NCBI GenBank assembly: GCA_011947345.1
Contig: JAAVTG010000593.1
Span: forward strand, 120,296-184,295
DNA from: Phytophthora quininea
Taxonomy: Eukaryota; Oomycota; Peronosporomycetes; Peronosporales; Peronosporaceae
DNA: 64,000 bases
Direction of reading: 5' to 3'
Shown here: piece by piece, positions 10,277-21,236 of the stretch
Position numbering within the stretch: position 1 is the first letter of the stretch
Layout: each line of letters starts with the position of its first letter
The notes under the pieces: generated by a model
Database searches by the model: none
What the model was told of the DNA's origin: nothing
Seen by the model: only the letters and a program-made list of their open reading frames with translations
Program-made: the position numbers and the translations under genes

Positions 10277-12110
10277 ATGGTGCACGTCATGAACGTCGAC
10301 CAATCCTGTAAAATTCTATCCTGGAATGTGCGCGGGGTCAAAGATAGTGGACACCTACTGATCTCAGCGCACCTCAAACGCTTTTGTTTTGCGTGTATTT
10401 AAGAGACTCGGTTTAAAGACCGACAACAAGTGCAGAGATTTGAGTATCTGACTCGACAATGCTTTGGCGGTCGTGTATTTATCACGGACAAAAATGGAGA
10501 ATGCCAACATTAAGCATATAGCAGAAGTGGTGGAGTGGCAGCAATTATTCACGGATTGTGACGGCGGCTGGTACACCAGAGGTGATATCTGGAGCTACGA
10601 TCCCGAACCGATACCTACTCGTTCGACTTCGTTGGGGAGGTAAGTGGTGTTACATTCATAATGTTTATGCGCCGAACGCAGTCACAGAACGCCGTAGACT
10701 GTTTGAGGCACTCCCAGTAGACTTCGAAGAAAACGCAGTACACATTGTGTGTGGAGATTTCAACACGGCATTAAACCCAGAAATGGACGCCAGTGCGTCA
10801 AGCCCGAAACCAGAATCCAGTAGGAACGTGCTACTGCTTTGGTTATCAGAGATTAATGTGGTAGACGCTTGGAGACTGCACCACTTGCTAGCTCGAATTT
10901 ACTCAGGACCTCTTCCGAGGATTAATCGCATCGACTATATTTTCTTAACAGATGCATTGCTATCAGAGTGCTACCACGACTCAGGCTACTCACATTGGGA
11001 ACACGGCGGCGATCATCTAGCTCACCGCATTGAATTAACTTCGTGGCACCACTCCACTGGAACCTGATTTTGGAGATTACCGGCATGGCTCCTCGCCATA
11101 CCAGAATTACAATTGGATATAGTAAATGAAGCCAAAGCACTGCTGCCCATTCTCCATGCGTCAAATAACCCAGGCATAGTGTGGAAGTTGTGGAAAACGA
11201 GAATGAAGGGCTACTTAAAACATTACCAGCGGACGCTGCGGTTTACAGGACACTCTGACCTCAACGCTGCTCGGGAACAAGTAGTAGAATGTGCAGCGGC
11301 ACTAAGAGATGGATCTGCTAGTGATCAAGATGAGATAAATTATTACTTCGCGAAACAACACTATAAGGAGTGCAAAGAGGAATGGGAGGTCTTTGGCGCC
11401 AACCGCAGCTTTGAGCAGACGGTATCCAAGGCGGAAAAGAGCAACAAATACTTCTTCCGACCTCCACGCTATGAATTGCGAAATACGCCATTTCGCGCAA
11501 TTCGGAAATAGTACGGTTCAGTATCCACTGACCCAGCTGAAGTCTGTAGAGGATTTCAAGAACACTGGGGAAAAATAGTTGGTGATGTCCGCTATGCATC
11601 TGGCCCCACTGATACTCATGTCGACAGGGATGCACAACAAAAATTATTAGATAGTAGAACTCGCCGTTTGGATGACGATGCAGCCGCCATGCCCGAAAAG
11701 ACCGAACTGTCGAGGAATTTGTAGCGGCAATCAAAACACTAAAGCCCCACTTGGCTCCGGGCCCGGATGGGTTTACAAGCGATTTTTACCAACTGGACCC
11801 TGAAATATTTGGCGAAATCCTGTTGGTGGTGTTTAAATACCAGCTTGAGCGTGAAATATTACTCCCACACCAACGATACTCGTCAGTGGCCTTGCTATTC
11901 AAGAAAGGTGAGCGAGACAACCCGGGAACTTCCGCCCGATAACATTGATGCCGGTGGAAGTAAAAATTCTATCGCGAGTACTTGTCGATCGACTTCGTCC
12001 TCTGATGTCCAAGTTAGTACATCCTGACCTAAGAGGATTTTTACCTGTGTCGGCGTTCTCTTGGCCACTCCCACGACTTGGGCAGCACAACAGTCCATAA
12101 GATCCACACA
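10277..12110 (+). pseudogene. LINE ORF2: AP-endonuclease and partial reverse transcriptase
   Basis: The start MVHVMNVDQ is followed by ILSWNVRG, ETRFKDRQQ, RSGGVAAIIH, NVYAPN, CGDFNTAL, RIDYIFLTDALL and GDHLAH, the ordered motifs of a LINE APE-type endonuclease, including the GDFN and RxDY catalytic elements. From 11751 the RT finger/palm start is visible (LAPGPDGFTSDFYQ, KGERDNPG). Stops and frame changes occur near 10400, 10510, 10555, 11067 and 11940. The region after the conserved DLRGF segment (about 12035) has no RT match. Confidence 0.8.
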
Positions 12111-12140
12111 CACGTAGTGTACTCATACGTCAACACGCAT

Positions 12141-13289
12141 AGCCGTCCTCCTTGACGGCGCTACACCGAAGGCTCCGTCCAACAGGTGTCCACAGAGACG
12201 TTTTACGGCTGAGGACATTATCGGCACCGTACCGCCAGCACGGCGACGGCCGTCCTCTGCAAATATGGCTGGTTCACTCACATGCATATGTATCTACCCC
12301 AGAGCCGTCTTAGTCCACAGGGGCTCAGTCTTTCCGGTACCAGGGCACACAAGGCCGGGTGGGTCCACGCACGGCCCCACTCCGTCCCCGGTGATCGCAA
12401 ACCACCGACCGAGCCCTCTGTCTGATGTGTCCGCCACTTCGTTCCTCTTTCCCTCCTTACTGCTGCCTCCCTCACCTGTGGCTGTGTGCTCCGATGACCG
12501 ATCGCAATATTACCCGGCCCTGCCACGTCGATAGCCAACCGCAAGACCACCGAGGTTCGCGTGCTACCTCTCTTGTAGTCCCTTGCGGAGCCACCCTCGT
12601 CCTCAAGTCTCTTGGTGGCCGACCCTCTCGGTCACTAAACCACTCAACTTGTTAGTCTCTTTATCTGGCACCAACCGGCCCAAATCAAGACTGAGGGATG
12701 CCGTGCAACCGCGCAGCAGAGCCCTCCTAGCTACCGCCGCCACCTAGCTACTCCCTAGCCTATTGCTCTTGCGTGCACCTTGAATCTTCATTCTCGTCGT
12801 GCCACTCCGGCTGTCGCTGCTGTCTCCTTAGTCTTCATCCTTGTCACCCTCTCGCCTTGTCTTGACTCTTGAATACTTACCCGTCGTGCCGTCCGTCCGG
12901 CTATCTTCCACAGTCAACCATCTTCAAAGTCCGTGGTGGACGCTCTCCATCTTCGCTGTCGAACCCCGTCCTATTCTTTGCCGTCTTTCACATGCAGCGG
13001 CTTATCCTTCATCATTGCTGTCTCGCCACTGCCGTCTTCTCGTCGTCGACTCACTCGCCGTCCTCGGTCTCTGTCTCGTCGTCATCTCCGCCTGGCAGAT
13101 CAACCACTATCGGCCGGTGCCTCTCGACTTTTACGAGCGACCCCGCCCACTTGTTCACACGCCATCCCCGGAGAAAAGGTCGTCCTCAACCTTTCCGTCA
13201 TCAAATAGTCCTTCAAACTGCTTTGCGTTGTTCCAGTAACGGAAGAACGGGTCTCCTCGACTCCTGCCGATGTCCACTTGATACTGGAG
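12141..13289. other. C/T-rich tract, unassigned, possibly Ty3/Gypsy terminal sequence
   Basis: The plus strand is strongly pyrimidine-rich (CCTCC, TCTTC, GTC words) over more than 1 kb. Long open frames here reflect the skewed composition and show no domain. It lies on the 3' side of the minus-strand Gypsy fragment and could include its 3' untranslated part or LTR, but I could not find a second LTR copy. Confidence 0.4.
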
Positions 13290-15800
13290 CTCATACCGCC
13301 CCGCTCTGTTCCGTCGTCGGCGTCGGCCGATCTCGACCACGCACCCGTACGTAGGTGACAACAGGAAACTCGGCACTTCCGGCGAGGTCTGCATTCCAGG
13401 TGTCAGGTAGGGAGCGAAAAGCGAAGTGAATTAAAACTGAGTTATGGTGTTCTCCCAACATTGGATGCACTTGCCTAGCGCGATCACTGGTACTGACTCG
13501 TTCAAGGTGGTCCGTGGCACTGACACCAGGGACTCGTTCAGCCATGGACACAGTTTCGGCGTCGCCTCCACTTTCCACAGGCAGTAACACTCGACCTGTA
13601 GCGTCCTGCTCCTGTTCGTCTCCAGCACAACGGTGACTGCCTTGACGTATCGATACACTGACGCTGTCGGTGGCTTCGTCACCTTCCGCCGCCGTCGCGT
13701 CTTGCCTGCCTGCTGCCTGCTCGCGTTGGATTTCCCTTCTTGCAGCTCGCTCTTCGCGGGCCTCATTGGCTTCTTGCTGCCGCTGCCGCTTCGACTCCTT
13801 GTGGTGGCCATCGTCACTCAACTGCCCTTGCTTCGTTCATATGCGCTTTTCCGTTTCTGGCGTCGTCTGGTTGCGTCCACGGCGGGCCTTCTTGCTATTC
13901 TTGTCCGCCGTCCTCGTAGCCAATTTTGGTCTGTGCGTCGCACTATTCGTGTCCACAGTCACCAACGGGGAACTCGTCGCCGTCCTCGCGTCGACATCTC
14001 CGCCTGGGATTGCGCTCATGGAGGATTCCGTTGGCCGTACTGGTTAGACCGATCCTTCTAGACGCTCCGCCGCCATTCCCAATCCGTCGGTTCCATCTAC
14101 TGCCCGTGTCTGCTGCCCACGCGCTGCATCACCTTCGACTGTCACTTCGAGTGCTACTCGATCGGCTTCGAGTTCTTCTACCGCAAGCTCTGCTGTCGTC
14201 CTCCGGCCTTCTTGTTCCAGCATACTGCGAGCGAGGTTGGTGGTATGAGACCATGAAACTACTGTGAGTGGTCACCTGTTCTCCATTATCCAGTCGTTTG
14301 ATTAGCCAGTGTCGTGGCGTGCGTCTTCGATAATCTTGGCGGGACCGACCCACTGATGCGCTAACTTCGTAGTTCCCTTGCCACGCGGTGGTTTCTGCAA
14401 CCACACCAGATCTCCCAGTTTGAAGTGGGCCTTGTGCCGCACTTATCGATCGTAATGTCGTGCTCTTCGTTTCTGATCTCTCGTCACTGCTGCATTTGCT
14501 AGCTTAGCCCTCTTCATCCGGTGGACGAGTGCTCGGTGGTAGGCTGCCCAGGCCTCAACCCGGAATACTCCACTTGCTCGCAACAACTAATTTGGCGACC
14601 GCAGTCGTCGTCCCAACATCAACTCATTTGGCGAGAATCTAGTGGTTCCGTGCGCAGCGCCGTTGTAGGCGTACACTGCGCAGGGCACCCAGTGGTCTCA
14701 GTCCTTCTAGTCCTCAGACACGTACATCGCGACCATATGTTTCCACGTTTTGTGAAATCACTCCACAAGTCCGAGTAGTGCCGGTCGATATGGCACTGGT
14801 GTGTAATCTGCAGCAACTCCGCGATCTCATTCAACACTTTACCACCCAATTCGGGCGCACCGTCCGCCACAAGCTTTCGTATCGGTCCGTGGACAAGTAC
14901 GATCATCTCAATGATAAACTTCGCGATCACCGGTGCAGTATGCGATGGCACCGCGATCGCTACTGCGTAGCTAGTGGCATAATCGACGGGCGCCACTGCA
15001 TCCCATCCTCGGTCACTGGCAGATGACCCGCAACGTCCAATGCCCATCGGTTACCAAATACTCCACCGCCTTGGCTCTGCAAGGGTGGCACCACCACTTT
15101 CGGCCAGGTTTTCCGCGAACCACAGTCGCGGCAACTGAAAACCCACTGTCGCACTTGGGCTTTCATGGTCGGCCACCAGTAAACTGCTAGCATTCGAGCA
15201 TACGTCTGGGGTACACGGAGGTGGCATGAGAATATAGAGTCGTGTACCTCTCGAAATGCCTTAGCCCACAACGCCGCTGGCAGCACCGTCCGCCGCTTGC
15301 CAGTCACGTCCTCCATGTACACTATTCCAGTCTCCTGCATAGTCTTGTTGCCGCCATATCGTCCATGCCTCCGCAGCCGCTGCACTTCGCGGTCACTCTT
15401 CTGGTGGTGACGGATCTCTTCGTCCGTGAACTGCCCGCTATCTGCCCTCGCCATTACTCTTGTGCCGACACCTCCTGCTTCCGTTGTCGGTGCCGCCGCA
15501 ACCACTTGCTGGACCGGTGCCCGCGACAGGGCGTCCGCCACCACGTTGGAGGATCCCGGTCTATATGTTATCACAAAGCCCAATTCCTGCATCTGTAGAG
15601 CCCACCGACGCAATCGTCCAGTGAGATCTTTGCTCTTCACGAGCCCACTTAGTGCTGCATGGTCTGTAAGCAGCTCAAACTTCCGCCCATACAGGTAGGG
15701 TCTGAATAACCTGATCACTCAAACAACTGCGGCACACTCTAAATCCGTGATTGAGTATTTCGATTTTGTCGGCGAGTTCACCTTCGAGGGGACGCGATCA
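13290..15800 (-). mobile_element. degenerate Ty3/Gypsy retrotransposon fragment
   Basis: The minus strand carries, from 15790 downward, RNase H, integrase zinc-binding, integrase core and a long charged C-terminal extension. Protease and reverse transcriptase are absent, so the 5' part is truncated at about 15795. Frames change several times and there are in-frame stops. No flanking LTR pair was found. Confidence 0.75.
14100..15795 (-). pseudogene. Gypsy RNase H and integrase remnant
   Basis: From 15790: KYSITDLECAAVV, an in-frame stop where Trp is expected, then LLTDHAAL and SNVVADALSR, the RNase H end. Next is the integrase zinc finger (H-x3-H-like start, SCHLRVPQTYARM, CRDCGSRK) at about 15300-15150 and RWALDVAGHLPV with the first catalytic Asp near 15040. 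The next integrase segment (VADGAPELGG with the second Asp) lies in another frame at 15047-14619. A C-terminal integrase segment (QWVGPAKI-like, RLDNGEQVTTHSSF) is near 14400-14250. Below that is only a charged, Glu/Gln/Arg-rich tail. Confidence 0.75.
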
Positions 15801-16614
15801 GGTGGTTCCAGGATCGATGGGGTGTATTCGGTTCGGAACATCTGAAAGCGTCGAGCACCAGCGCGCGAACATGCATACAGAGACGATTTGGTAGAGATTC
15901 CTCTTGAGTGACTCTGTTGAATAATTCCACGCCCGCTTCCAACGTGTTTCGGCTAGAGACGCTAATGCTACTTTGATTTCTTTGAAATCAACAGTAACGC
16001 CATTAGGAGGCTGGCGAAAGGCCAAAATACGGAAGTATTGGTTAATGCACCTTAACGCCTGGTGTGTTGCTTTATAATACATGTTGCATTCACACTGAAA
16101 CTCTCCACAGTCTTTAAATACTTCTCATCATTTTGTATAAATGCTCCTGCGTTATCCCTTCCGTCGTTTGGAGCTTCCTCGGCCACTTGCGATAACGCCA
16201 CGGTTTGACTTTGCATTAGGCTTCACTGCGAGCTTCGCTTCTGGTATGGCTGGCGCTTCTACTGCTTGCTTAGATCTTTGCAAGTGCTCCACCGTTCCTG
16301 CTGTCTACTTTGTTACTCTCCGGTTCAAACTCTGAGCCGTTTTCGTCTGCGTTTCGCTAACAAAAATATGGTGTTGCTGTTGCTGCCATCCCATTCCAAC
16401 ATGGTGTACGTACACGCTGCGCTCTCTTGCCGCGCCCTGTGCCATCGCCTCATCTCTCGCTTCTTTCCGCTTTCTATCCCCTCAGAAATCGAATGAACAA
16501 GTGCATCTGAGGAGCGTAGCCACCATAGTCACGCGGCAGTCTACTTATAACTGGCTGTCGAATTTTCTTAGAGCGATGTCCAAATCTTTTTCTTGGTAGG
16601 GACAGCTGCAAAAG
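15801..16614. other. unassigned sequence
   Basis: A 94-codon minus-strand frame (16082-15798) has no domain I recognise; it abuts the Gypsy truncation point. The remainder, up to the inverted-repeat element at 16615, has no supported gene. Confidence 0.4.
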
Positions 16615-17198
16615 CACTGTAAAACCGGTGATAGTGCCCCATCCCTTCAATAGTACCCCCATCCCCTTTCTTTTTGTCCTGTGTGGCGGGTTTCGTTGGT
16701 ACCCCACCCTCTTTTAGTACCCCATCTGATTCCAAATAGTCAGAATTATCAGAATTCTGATACCGAAGAATAAGGTCGTTTGAAGCTGCCTCACGCATGC
16801 TTGGAGAGCCAAAACCATTATCACGAGCTATCGCCGCTGTTTATTGGGGACCGACGATCAGCTATCGTTGACAACGCATTCCATCTACGGCACTGCGTCT
16901 GCCGAGGTGTTTGCCAAGCAGTGTGAAAACGATACCTCGGTGGAAGACAAGAATTACGATGAGGACCCCGCTGACTCCGACGACAGCAACAACTTCGTTG
17001 ACTTGATCAACGAGCTTGATCTCTAGCTTTCGACTGCTTAGCACGCTGACCGTTTAAGTCTCAACACGACCAACATTTTGACGACGACTCCATAGTACCC
17101 CCCCACCCCCCACCCCACCCCACCCTCAAATAATACCCCACTCAAGGGGTGGGTACTAACGCAGTACCCCATGGGGCACTATCACAGGTTTTACAGTA
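16615..17198. mobile_element. 584-bp element with 28-bp terminal inverted repeats (MITE-like)
   Basis: The left end CACTGTAAAACCGGTGATAG and the reverse-complemented right end TACTGTAAAACCTGTGATAG continue into TGCCCCAT, so about 26 of 28 positions match. Both ends continue into imperfect AGTACCCC-type repeats. Inside, a plus-strand frame (about 16844-17026) is Asp/Glu-rich and ends NFVDLINELDL, possibly the tail of a deleted transposase. The flanks (GCAAAAG and GTCAAAG) are similar but not identical, so a target duplication is uncertain and the superfamily is not assigned. Confidence 0.65.
17097..17128. repeat. C/A-rich simple repeat
   Basis: A run of CCCCCCACCCC-type units, part of the subterminal AGTACCCC array of the surrounding inverted-repeat element. 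Confidence 0.7.
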
Positions 17199-18180
17199 GT
17201 CAAAGATTTCGAAGGCTGCGTCGAAAACGAAACCATGGACGACGTCGCCGACAGCACAACCGAGGCAGCGAGCGCCTAGGTAAGCGTCGAACGTCGTACA
17301 GCTCCTGTCGCTGTGTAACAATGTATCTACATCCCAGAATAAAGACGAGAGCATGATATCGAACGGTGAAGACGCTGCGTAGAACGATGATGATGAATTC
17401 ATGGTGCTGTTTTTGCTTATCATCATGCTTGGTGCCCTGTTCGGCACAACGGACTGGAGATCTCTTCGGGCGTCGCCCAGCGAGCACATCACTGTTCGGT
17501 CAGATTTCTATCCCAAATTGAAGGCCCAGAGATCAGCGAAGGCATATCGAAAGCGCAGTCAGCTCTTGAATTCGTCGAGCGTGCCAAGCTTGGAGCCGAG
17601 TCGAGCTGGTGGAGCGTGGCTTGCTGGCGGCGACGCTCGAACCGAAACGAACCGGCTACGCAAAGAAACTCTGCCAGCGAGGACGAGTGTCGCTCGCGGG
17701 CTGGCCTAAAACTCTGGCAGCTTGTCTTGGACCTTGTTGAACTGGATGGCAAGGTTTTCAATCCCTTCCTTCTTTAGGAAAACACGTTTTCCACTTGTTC
17801 CGTTCGCTCCACTCGCTGCACGCGGAAATAAACCTTGTCTCCACGAAGTCGCTCCGAATAATAGAGCTCGATCGACTCGCTCCAGCTAATGTAGCGCCAA
17901 GTAAATTGCATACTGACAATGTCGCGTATACATGTACTGACAATGTCGCGTATACAGGTAGATAATCGCTAAGTTGGTTCTGCGTCACCTGACGAAGATG
18001 GGGAATGGGATGTGTGTCCGATGAAAGCAGAGCTATAACCCGTGGAGTGTGGTTGACTGCGAAGAATCAAAGCCATCCTGGGATGTCGAGGCTGTTCTTT
18101 GCCTCATTATGACGAAGGAAAATGGCCTCCAGCTCATGGAAATCTCTTACGGTCCACATACCTGTGACGATCCTATTAAC
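17199..18180. other. unassigned sequence between mobile element and effector cluster
   Basis: A plus-strand frame 17401-17709 opens MVLFLLIIMLGALFG, which is hydrophobic, but the rest is low-information and I do not support it as a gene. No other gene is recognised. Confidence 0.4.
17911..17958. repeat. 24-bp tandem duplication
   Basis: Two adjacent copies of TACTGACAATGTCGCGTATA plus four bases, differing at one position near the end. Confidence 0.8.
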
Positions 18181-18184
18181 GTCG

Positions 18185-18330
18185 AGTAACCTTTGCGGGG
18201 CAGATCGTGAACACCCCACAAACAAGTTTGTGCGACATCAAGCCAGAGAACATTTTCCGTGCTCGCGGGTCTTTGAGCTGCCAAGAACACTCTGCAGACC
18301 TGCACCTCCATTTCCCCAAACCAGTTGGAA
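18185..18330 (+). pseudogene. possible protein-kinase fragment
   Basis: One plus-strand frame reads LCDIKPENIFRARG near 18225-18265, resembling kinase subdomain VIb (x-x-D-I-K-P-E-N). The flanking frame is broken and no other kinase motif is visible, so this could be a chance match. Confidence 0.3.
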
Positions 18331-18563
18331 TTGGTTGCAAATCGTCTGTCGACAAGGCGATACTAGTTCTAACTTAGTACAATAAGTGTGCGTGTTCACA
18401 ATGACCACGCCGACGACCGATCTCAATGATCACCACCAGCTGTAGCATGCCCAACGATCTGGAGTTCTGCCGATCGCGGCTTGGTCTCCCTGCTAAAAAC
18501 AAACAAACAGGAGCTGCCGTGAGTAATTAGTCCCTCGCGTCACTCGATACACCTCCCACGCTA

Positions 18564-18579
18564 TTCATTTCTCAACCGG
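18564..18579 (+). promoter_or_regulatory. oomycete-type initiator (Inr-like) upstream of RxLR gene
   Basis: TTCATTTCTCAACCGG lies 44 bp before the ATG at 18623. It fits the oomycete initiator style (TCATTYY-N-CAW). Close variants lie at the same place upstream of the paralogues at 21237 and 24428. Confidence 0.5.
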
Positions 18580-18622
18580 AGCTCAAGCCGCAAGCGCCAA
18601 CTTTCCAACACAAGACAATCCC

Positions 18623-19051
18623 ATGAATCCAGGCTACGTGGTTTTGGTTACCGTTGCTGCTCTCTTCATGACCAGCGGCGCGCTTCAAGTCCCCAATGAG
18701 CAGACGATTGGTTCCAGGAACTTACGCCAAGCCGGTGACAACGCGGTGTTACAGAAACTCTTCTACAGGCTTTTCCCTCATGTGGCGAAGCCATCGATGA
18801 AAGGGACCCACACGGGGAGGCTGCATCCGTTGAGATATACTCAAGTCAACGGAAAAATCCAGACAATTCCCGGGGTGGGCGCTAACGAAGAGATCTCGTT
18901 TAAGTGTGAACAGGACGACTCGTTTCCAATTCTGCCGCTTGCTCGTTTCTCCGCACTGCTAATTCCTGCGATGATCACTTTCAAAATGACGCTAAAGTTT
19001 CCTCTCTCTCACTACTATCCAAAATGGCAAGTTTCTCCAGGCAAGCTGTAA
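18623..19051 (+). CDS. RxLR-type secreted protein (short KGTHTG family), member A
   Basis: The 142-residue frame has a signal peptide (MNPGYVVLVTVAALFMTSGA) and an RNLR motif at residues 32-35, matching RxLR; no dEER is present. The body KLFYRLFPHV...KGTHTGRLHPLR is shared with the proteins at 21237 and 24428. After residue about 90 it departs from its paralogues, which end there, so the long tail may be read-through after a frameshift. RxLR proteins are secreted by oomycetes and enter host cells; the target here is unknown. The start is chosen by the signal peptide and the upstream initiator. Confidence 0.75.
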   Translation: MNPGYVVLVTVAALFMTSGALQVPNEQTIGSRNLRQAGDNAVLQKLFYRLFPHVAKPSMKGTHTGRLHPLRYTQVNGKIQTIPGVGANEEISFKCEQDDSFPILPLARFSALLIPAMITFKMTLKFPLSHYYPKWQVSPGKL

Positions 19052-19435
19052 AGGAACTGGCCATTCTTATTGGAAGGCTCGAGAGTGTCCAGCATTTTCT
19101 GTTCATCCTTCAGGCGATTAGCAATGGTTGTGTATCGTCCGAGTCCTTAACTTCGTGGGGGCTCTCAGGAGTTTGATTTGGGTTTAGTGCCCGTTGAGAA
19201 GCTCGAGAGCAGAACGGACGCAGCAACAATTTCTAACGCCTCTGGTCGACGCGGAGGAATGGAACTCAAGACGGGGACAAGAACCGGGTACATCAAGAAC
19301 CTCAAAACCACTGAAGTGTTACCGAAGCGAACGCTTTCTGCTGGTCGCAGAGCAAACCCAATCACAGCAACGAAGTCTCCCCATTCCAACTGACTGTATC
19401 CATCACAGCGCAAAGACTACCTTGTTGGGATTCTC
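19052..19435. other. intergenic, with a short effector-signal-peptide-like remnant
   Basis: On the minus strand around 19190-19235 the sequence IVAASVLLSSF resembles the signal peptide of the left-edge protein (positions 1-88), with about 26 of 30 bases matching. No RxLR or open frame follows in a sensible register, so it would be a relic at most. Confidence 0.3.
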
Positions 19436-20776
19436 CTAAACTCTCGCCTTATTCCAGACCCACTTGTTGCCCGAATACTTGACGCCTTCCTCAACTGGAC
19501 AGCCACCGTGCAAACTCATCGGATCCCCTTCCCCGTTCGGCAGCATGCTATAAAACACGATCACCTTTCGCTTCTGTGGGGAACCTTCAACCCAACAGTA
19601 CAGTCTTTCATCGTACGTGGGCGAGGGGCTCCTCCAGCACGAGGGAATATCGTGTGGCCGCCCTTAGCTACGTCCGACATGTACCAAAACACTGTGATCA
19701 TACGGTTCTTGTAGCCATACTCGATCGATTCCAACACATCCGGAGAATTCTTGTGTGAGTCCGCCGGAAAGTAGTCAGTGTGATGGTCGTACTTCTGTGT
19801 CTCCTCGTAGCGAAGCACCTGCACGTCTTCTTGGTGAGGAATCGGCACTTTGGTTAGATCAGCCACTCTCTGGTCAATTTCGCCAATCTTATGGTGCTTC
19901 TCCGAGCTCAAAAGTAAGTCGTGCTGGTTCGCCAGTCTGTAGCTGGACGATTTTCGTCTCCGTCCATCAGCGTCACGCCCGACGGCTTCAGGTGCTCCAA
20001 TGACAAGTCCATGATGATGTCGATCTCGTCGTCCTTAAGGAATTCTTCTACACCGAAAACTAATGGAATCATACTCAGCGTCTCCATCACAACGTCTCCC
20101 TTGCCAGCCACATTCTTCACCACCGCTACAAATGAAGAGTTAGTTTGAAATAAGAAATAGCTAAATAATAAATCTGTGCTTACTTTTGTGGCCGATTTTA
20201 ATACCAGGCCAGATGAATTGACCGCCTTCGAACAGGAAAACAATCTTGTCCGTCATTTCCTCCAGGGTTTCCAACCGGTTACCGTCAGGAGTGAAAAACC
20301 CGTACGGCTGTTTGTACTTGGTCGCGTAGCCATCTTTGGAGGGTTGGATGTCCAAAGTTTTCTCCAATAGTCTCTTGAAATCCGACAGGGAATTCTCAGT
20401 CTCTATCTTCACCGAAGGGAAGTTGCCGTCCTTAAATGCCGCAACTTGTAGCCTGCTCAACATATAAATCATTTGTGAAATAATGCGTATTTAAGCATAT
20501 TTACTAACCATTTAGCATACCTCGTATCTTTTTCTTAACGCACAAGACGTGGAAGCCCTTCACTGGCAACACATCGGTCAAGAACTGCTCGGCTTTGTCG
20601 CAATTCACTCCGTTGACGTCAAAAGTTGTAGCCACGAGTTTCCGCGCACTCTCCGGCAGCTTCGAAGGGTCAAAGAGTGCAAAGGACGCGACTCCCACGG
20701 CCACTAGCCCCACAACGACGGGCAGCAGCGGCCAGGAACGACGCGGTGCGGCGCTGGCTTTCTTCGGCTTGGGCAT
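19436..20776 (-). CDS. prolyl 4-hydroxylase, ER type II membrane form
   Basis: Starts at ATG 20776 (MPKPKKASAAP), with a signal-anchor helix (WPLLPVVVGLVAVGVASFALF) at about residues 15-36. The C-terminal half is a 2-oxoglutarate/Fe(II) dioxygenase: YDHHTDYF gives the H-x-D iron ligands, then KGGHTIFPRAGG, and LHGGCPVEEGVKYSGNKWVW gives the distal His and the 2-oxoglutarate Lys. It would hydroxylate proline in secretory-pathway proteins. An intron lies near 20515-20455 and another near 20183-20127 (GTAAGC...TTGTAG). Frameshifts fall near 19915 (T run) and 19575 (G run), inside otherwise conserved sequence, so I suspect sequencing indels. It sits between RxLR genes A and B on the opposite strand; a CCAAT box (AGCCAATCC) lies about 45 bp upstream of the ATG. 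Confidence 0.85.
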
Positions 20777-21169
20777 CTTTTCGGATGGTGCCTTTATGCT
20801 AAAATAAAATTCATGGATTGGCTAATAATGGATGTATTCAAGCAACTTCAACTTCATGGAAATCCTAGATGAACATGATTGTTGTAGCTACAGCAGTTCG
20901 CTAAGGAGTCTTTTTCCCGATCGATTCATCTTCGGTGAGCGCATGCATCTACAACTTCTGTACATTGAGCCGATCCTTAACAGAAAACCAGCGAAATACT
21001 CGCACAAAGCGGACGAATAGCACAAGTTGCTGCTCACCTGCTCTCAACTAAGCATCGCTTTGTCGCAAAATTTGCTGTTTGCACCCTGCTGGTAAATCCT
21101 AAGAGATACTTCAGTGCCCACTTCGGCTCCACTCGTTACCTCCCGTGGGAGGTGGGAGGTCCCACTCAA

Positions 21170-21185
21170 TTCAATTCTCAATCGG
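21170..21185 (+). promoter_or_regulatory. Inr-like element upstream of RxLR member B
   Basis: TTCAATTCTCAATCGG lies about 52 bp before ATG 21237 and differs at only a few bases from the elements upstream of members A and C. Confidence 0.45.
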
Positions 21186-21236
21186 ATCTCCAAGTCGCAG
21201 GTTCCACGTCTCCAACTCTCCACTCAAAACTACATC

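Larger units (their letters stand above)
8564..12140 (+). mobile_element. LINE (non-LTR retrotransposon), 5' part, truncated in the RT
   Basis: In order on the plus strand: an ORF1-like frame (8564-9954), an apurinic-endonuclease domain (10277-11067), a linker and the N-terminal part of a reverse transcriptase (11113-12110). The RT similarity (APGPDGF, NPGNxRPI-like, DLRGF) stops around 12110, before the catalytic motifs, so the 3' half is missing. It likely belongs to the same broad LINE group as the C-terminal fragments elsewhere in the window, but there is no overlap with which to prove this. Confidence 0.75.

Noticed and set aside
12841..14061. Several overlapping 90-160 codon plus-strand frames
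   Set aside because: They are Ser/Arg/Leu/Pro-rich by-products of the strongly pyrimidine-rich strand opposite the Gypsy remnant.
16844..17026. Small acidic protein gene
   Set aside because: It starts at TTG, lies inside an inverted-repeat element and most likely is a leftover of a transposase C-terminus.
17401..17709. Possible secreted protein (hydrophobic start MVLFLLIIMLGALFG)
   Set aside because: The helix is followed by low-information sequence with no RxLR, Cys pattern or paralogue, and the upstream region has no initiator.
19561..20370. Plus-strand open frames opposite the prolyl 4-hydroxylase
   Set aside because: The minus strand encodes the conserved enzyme; the plus frames are shadows.
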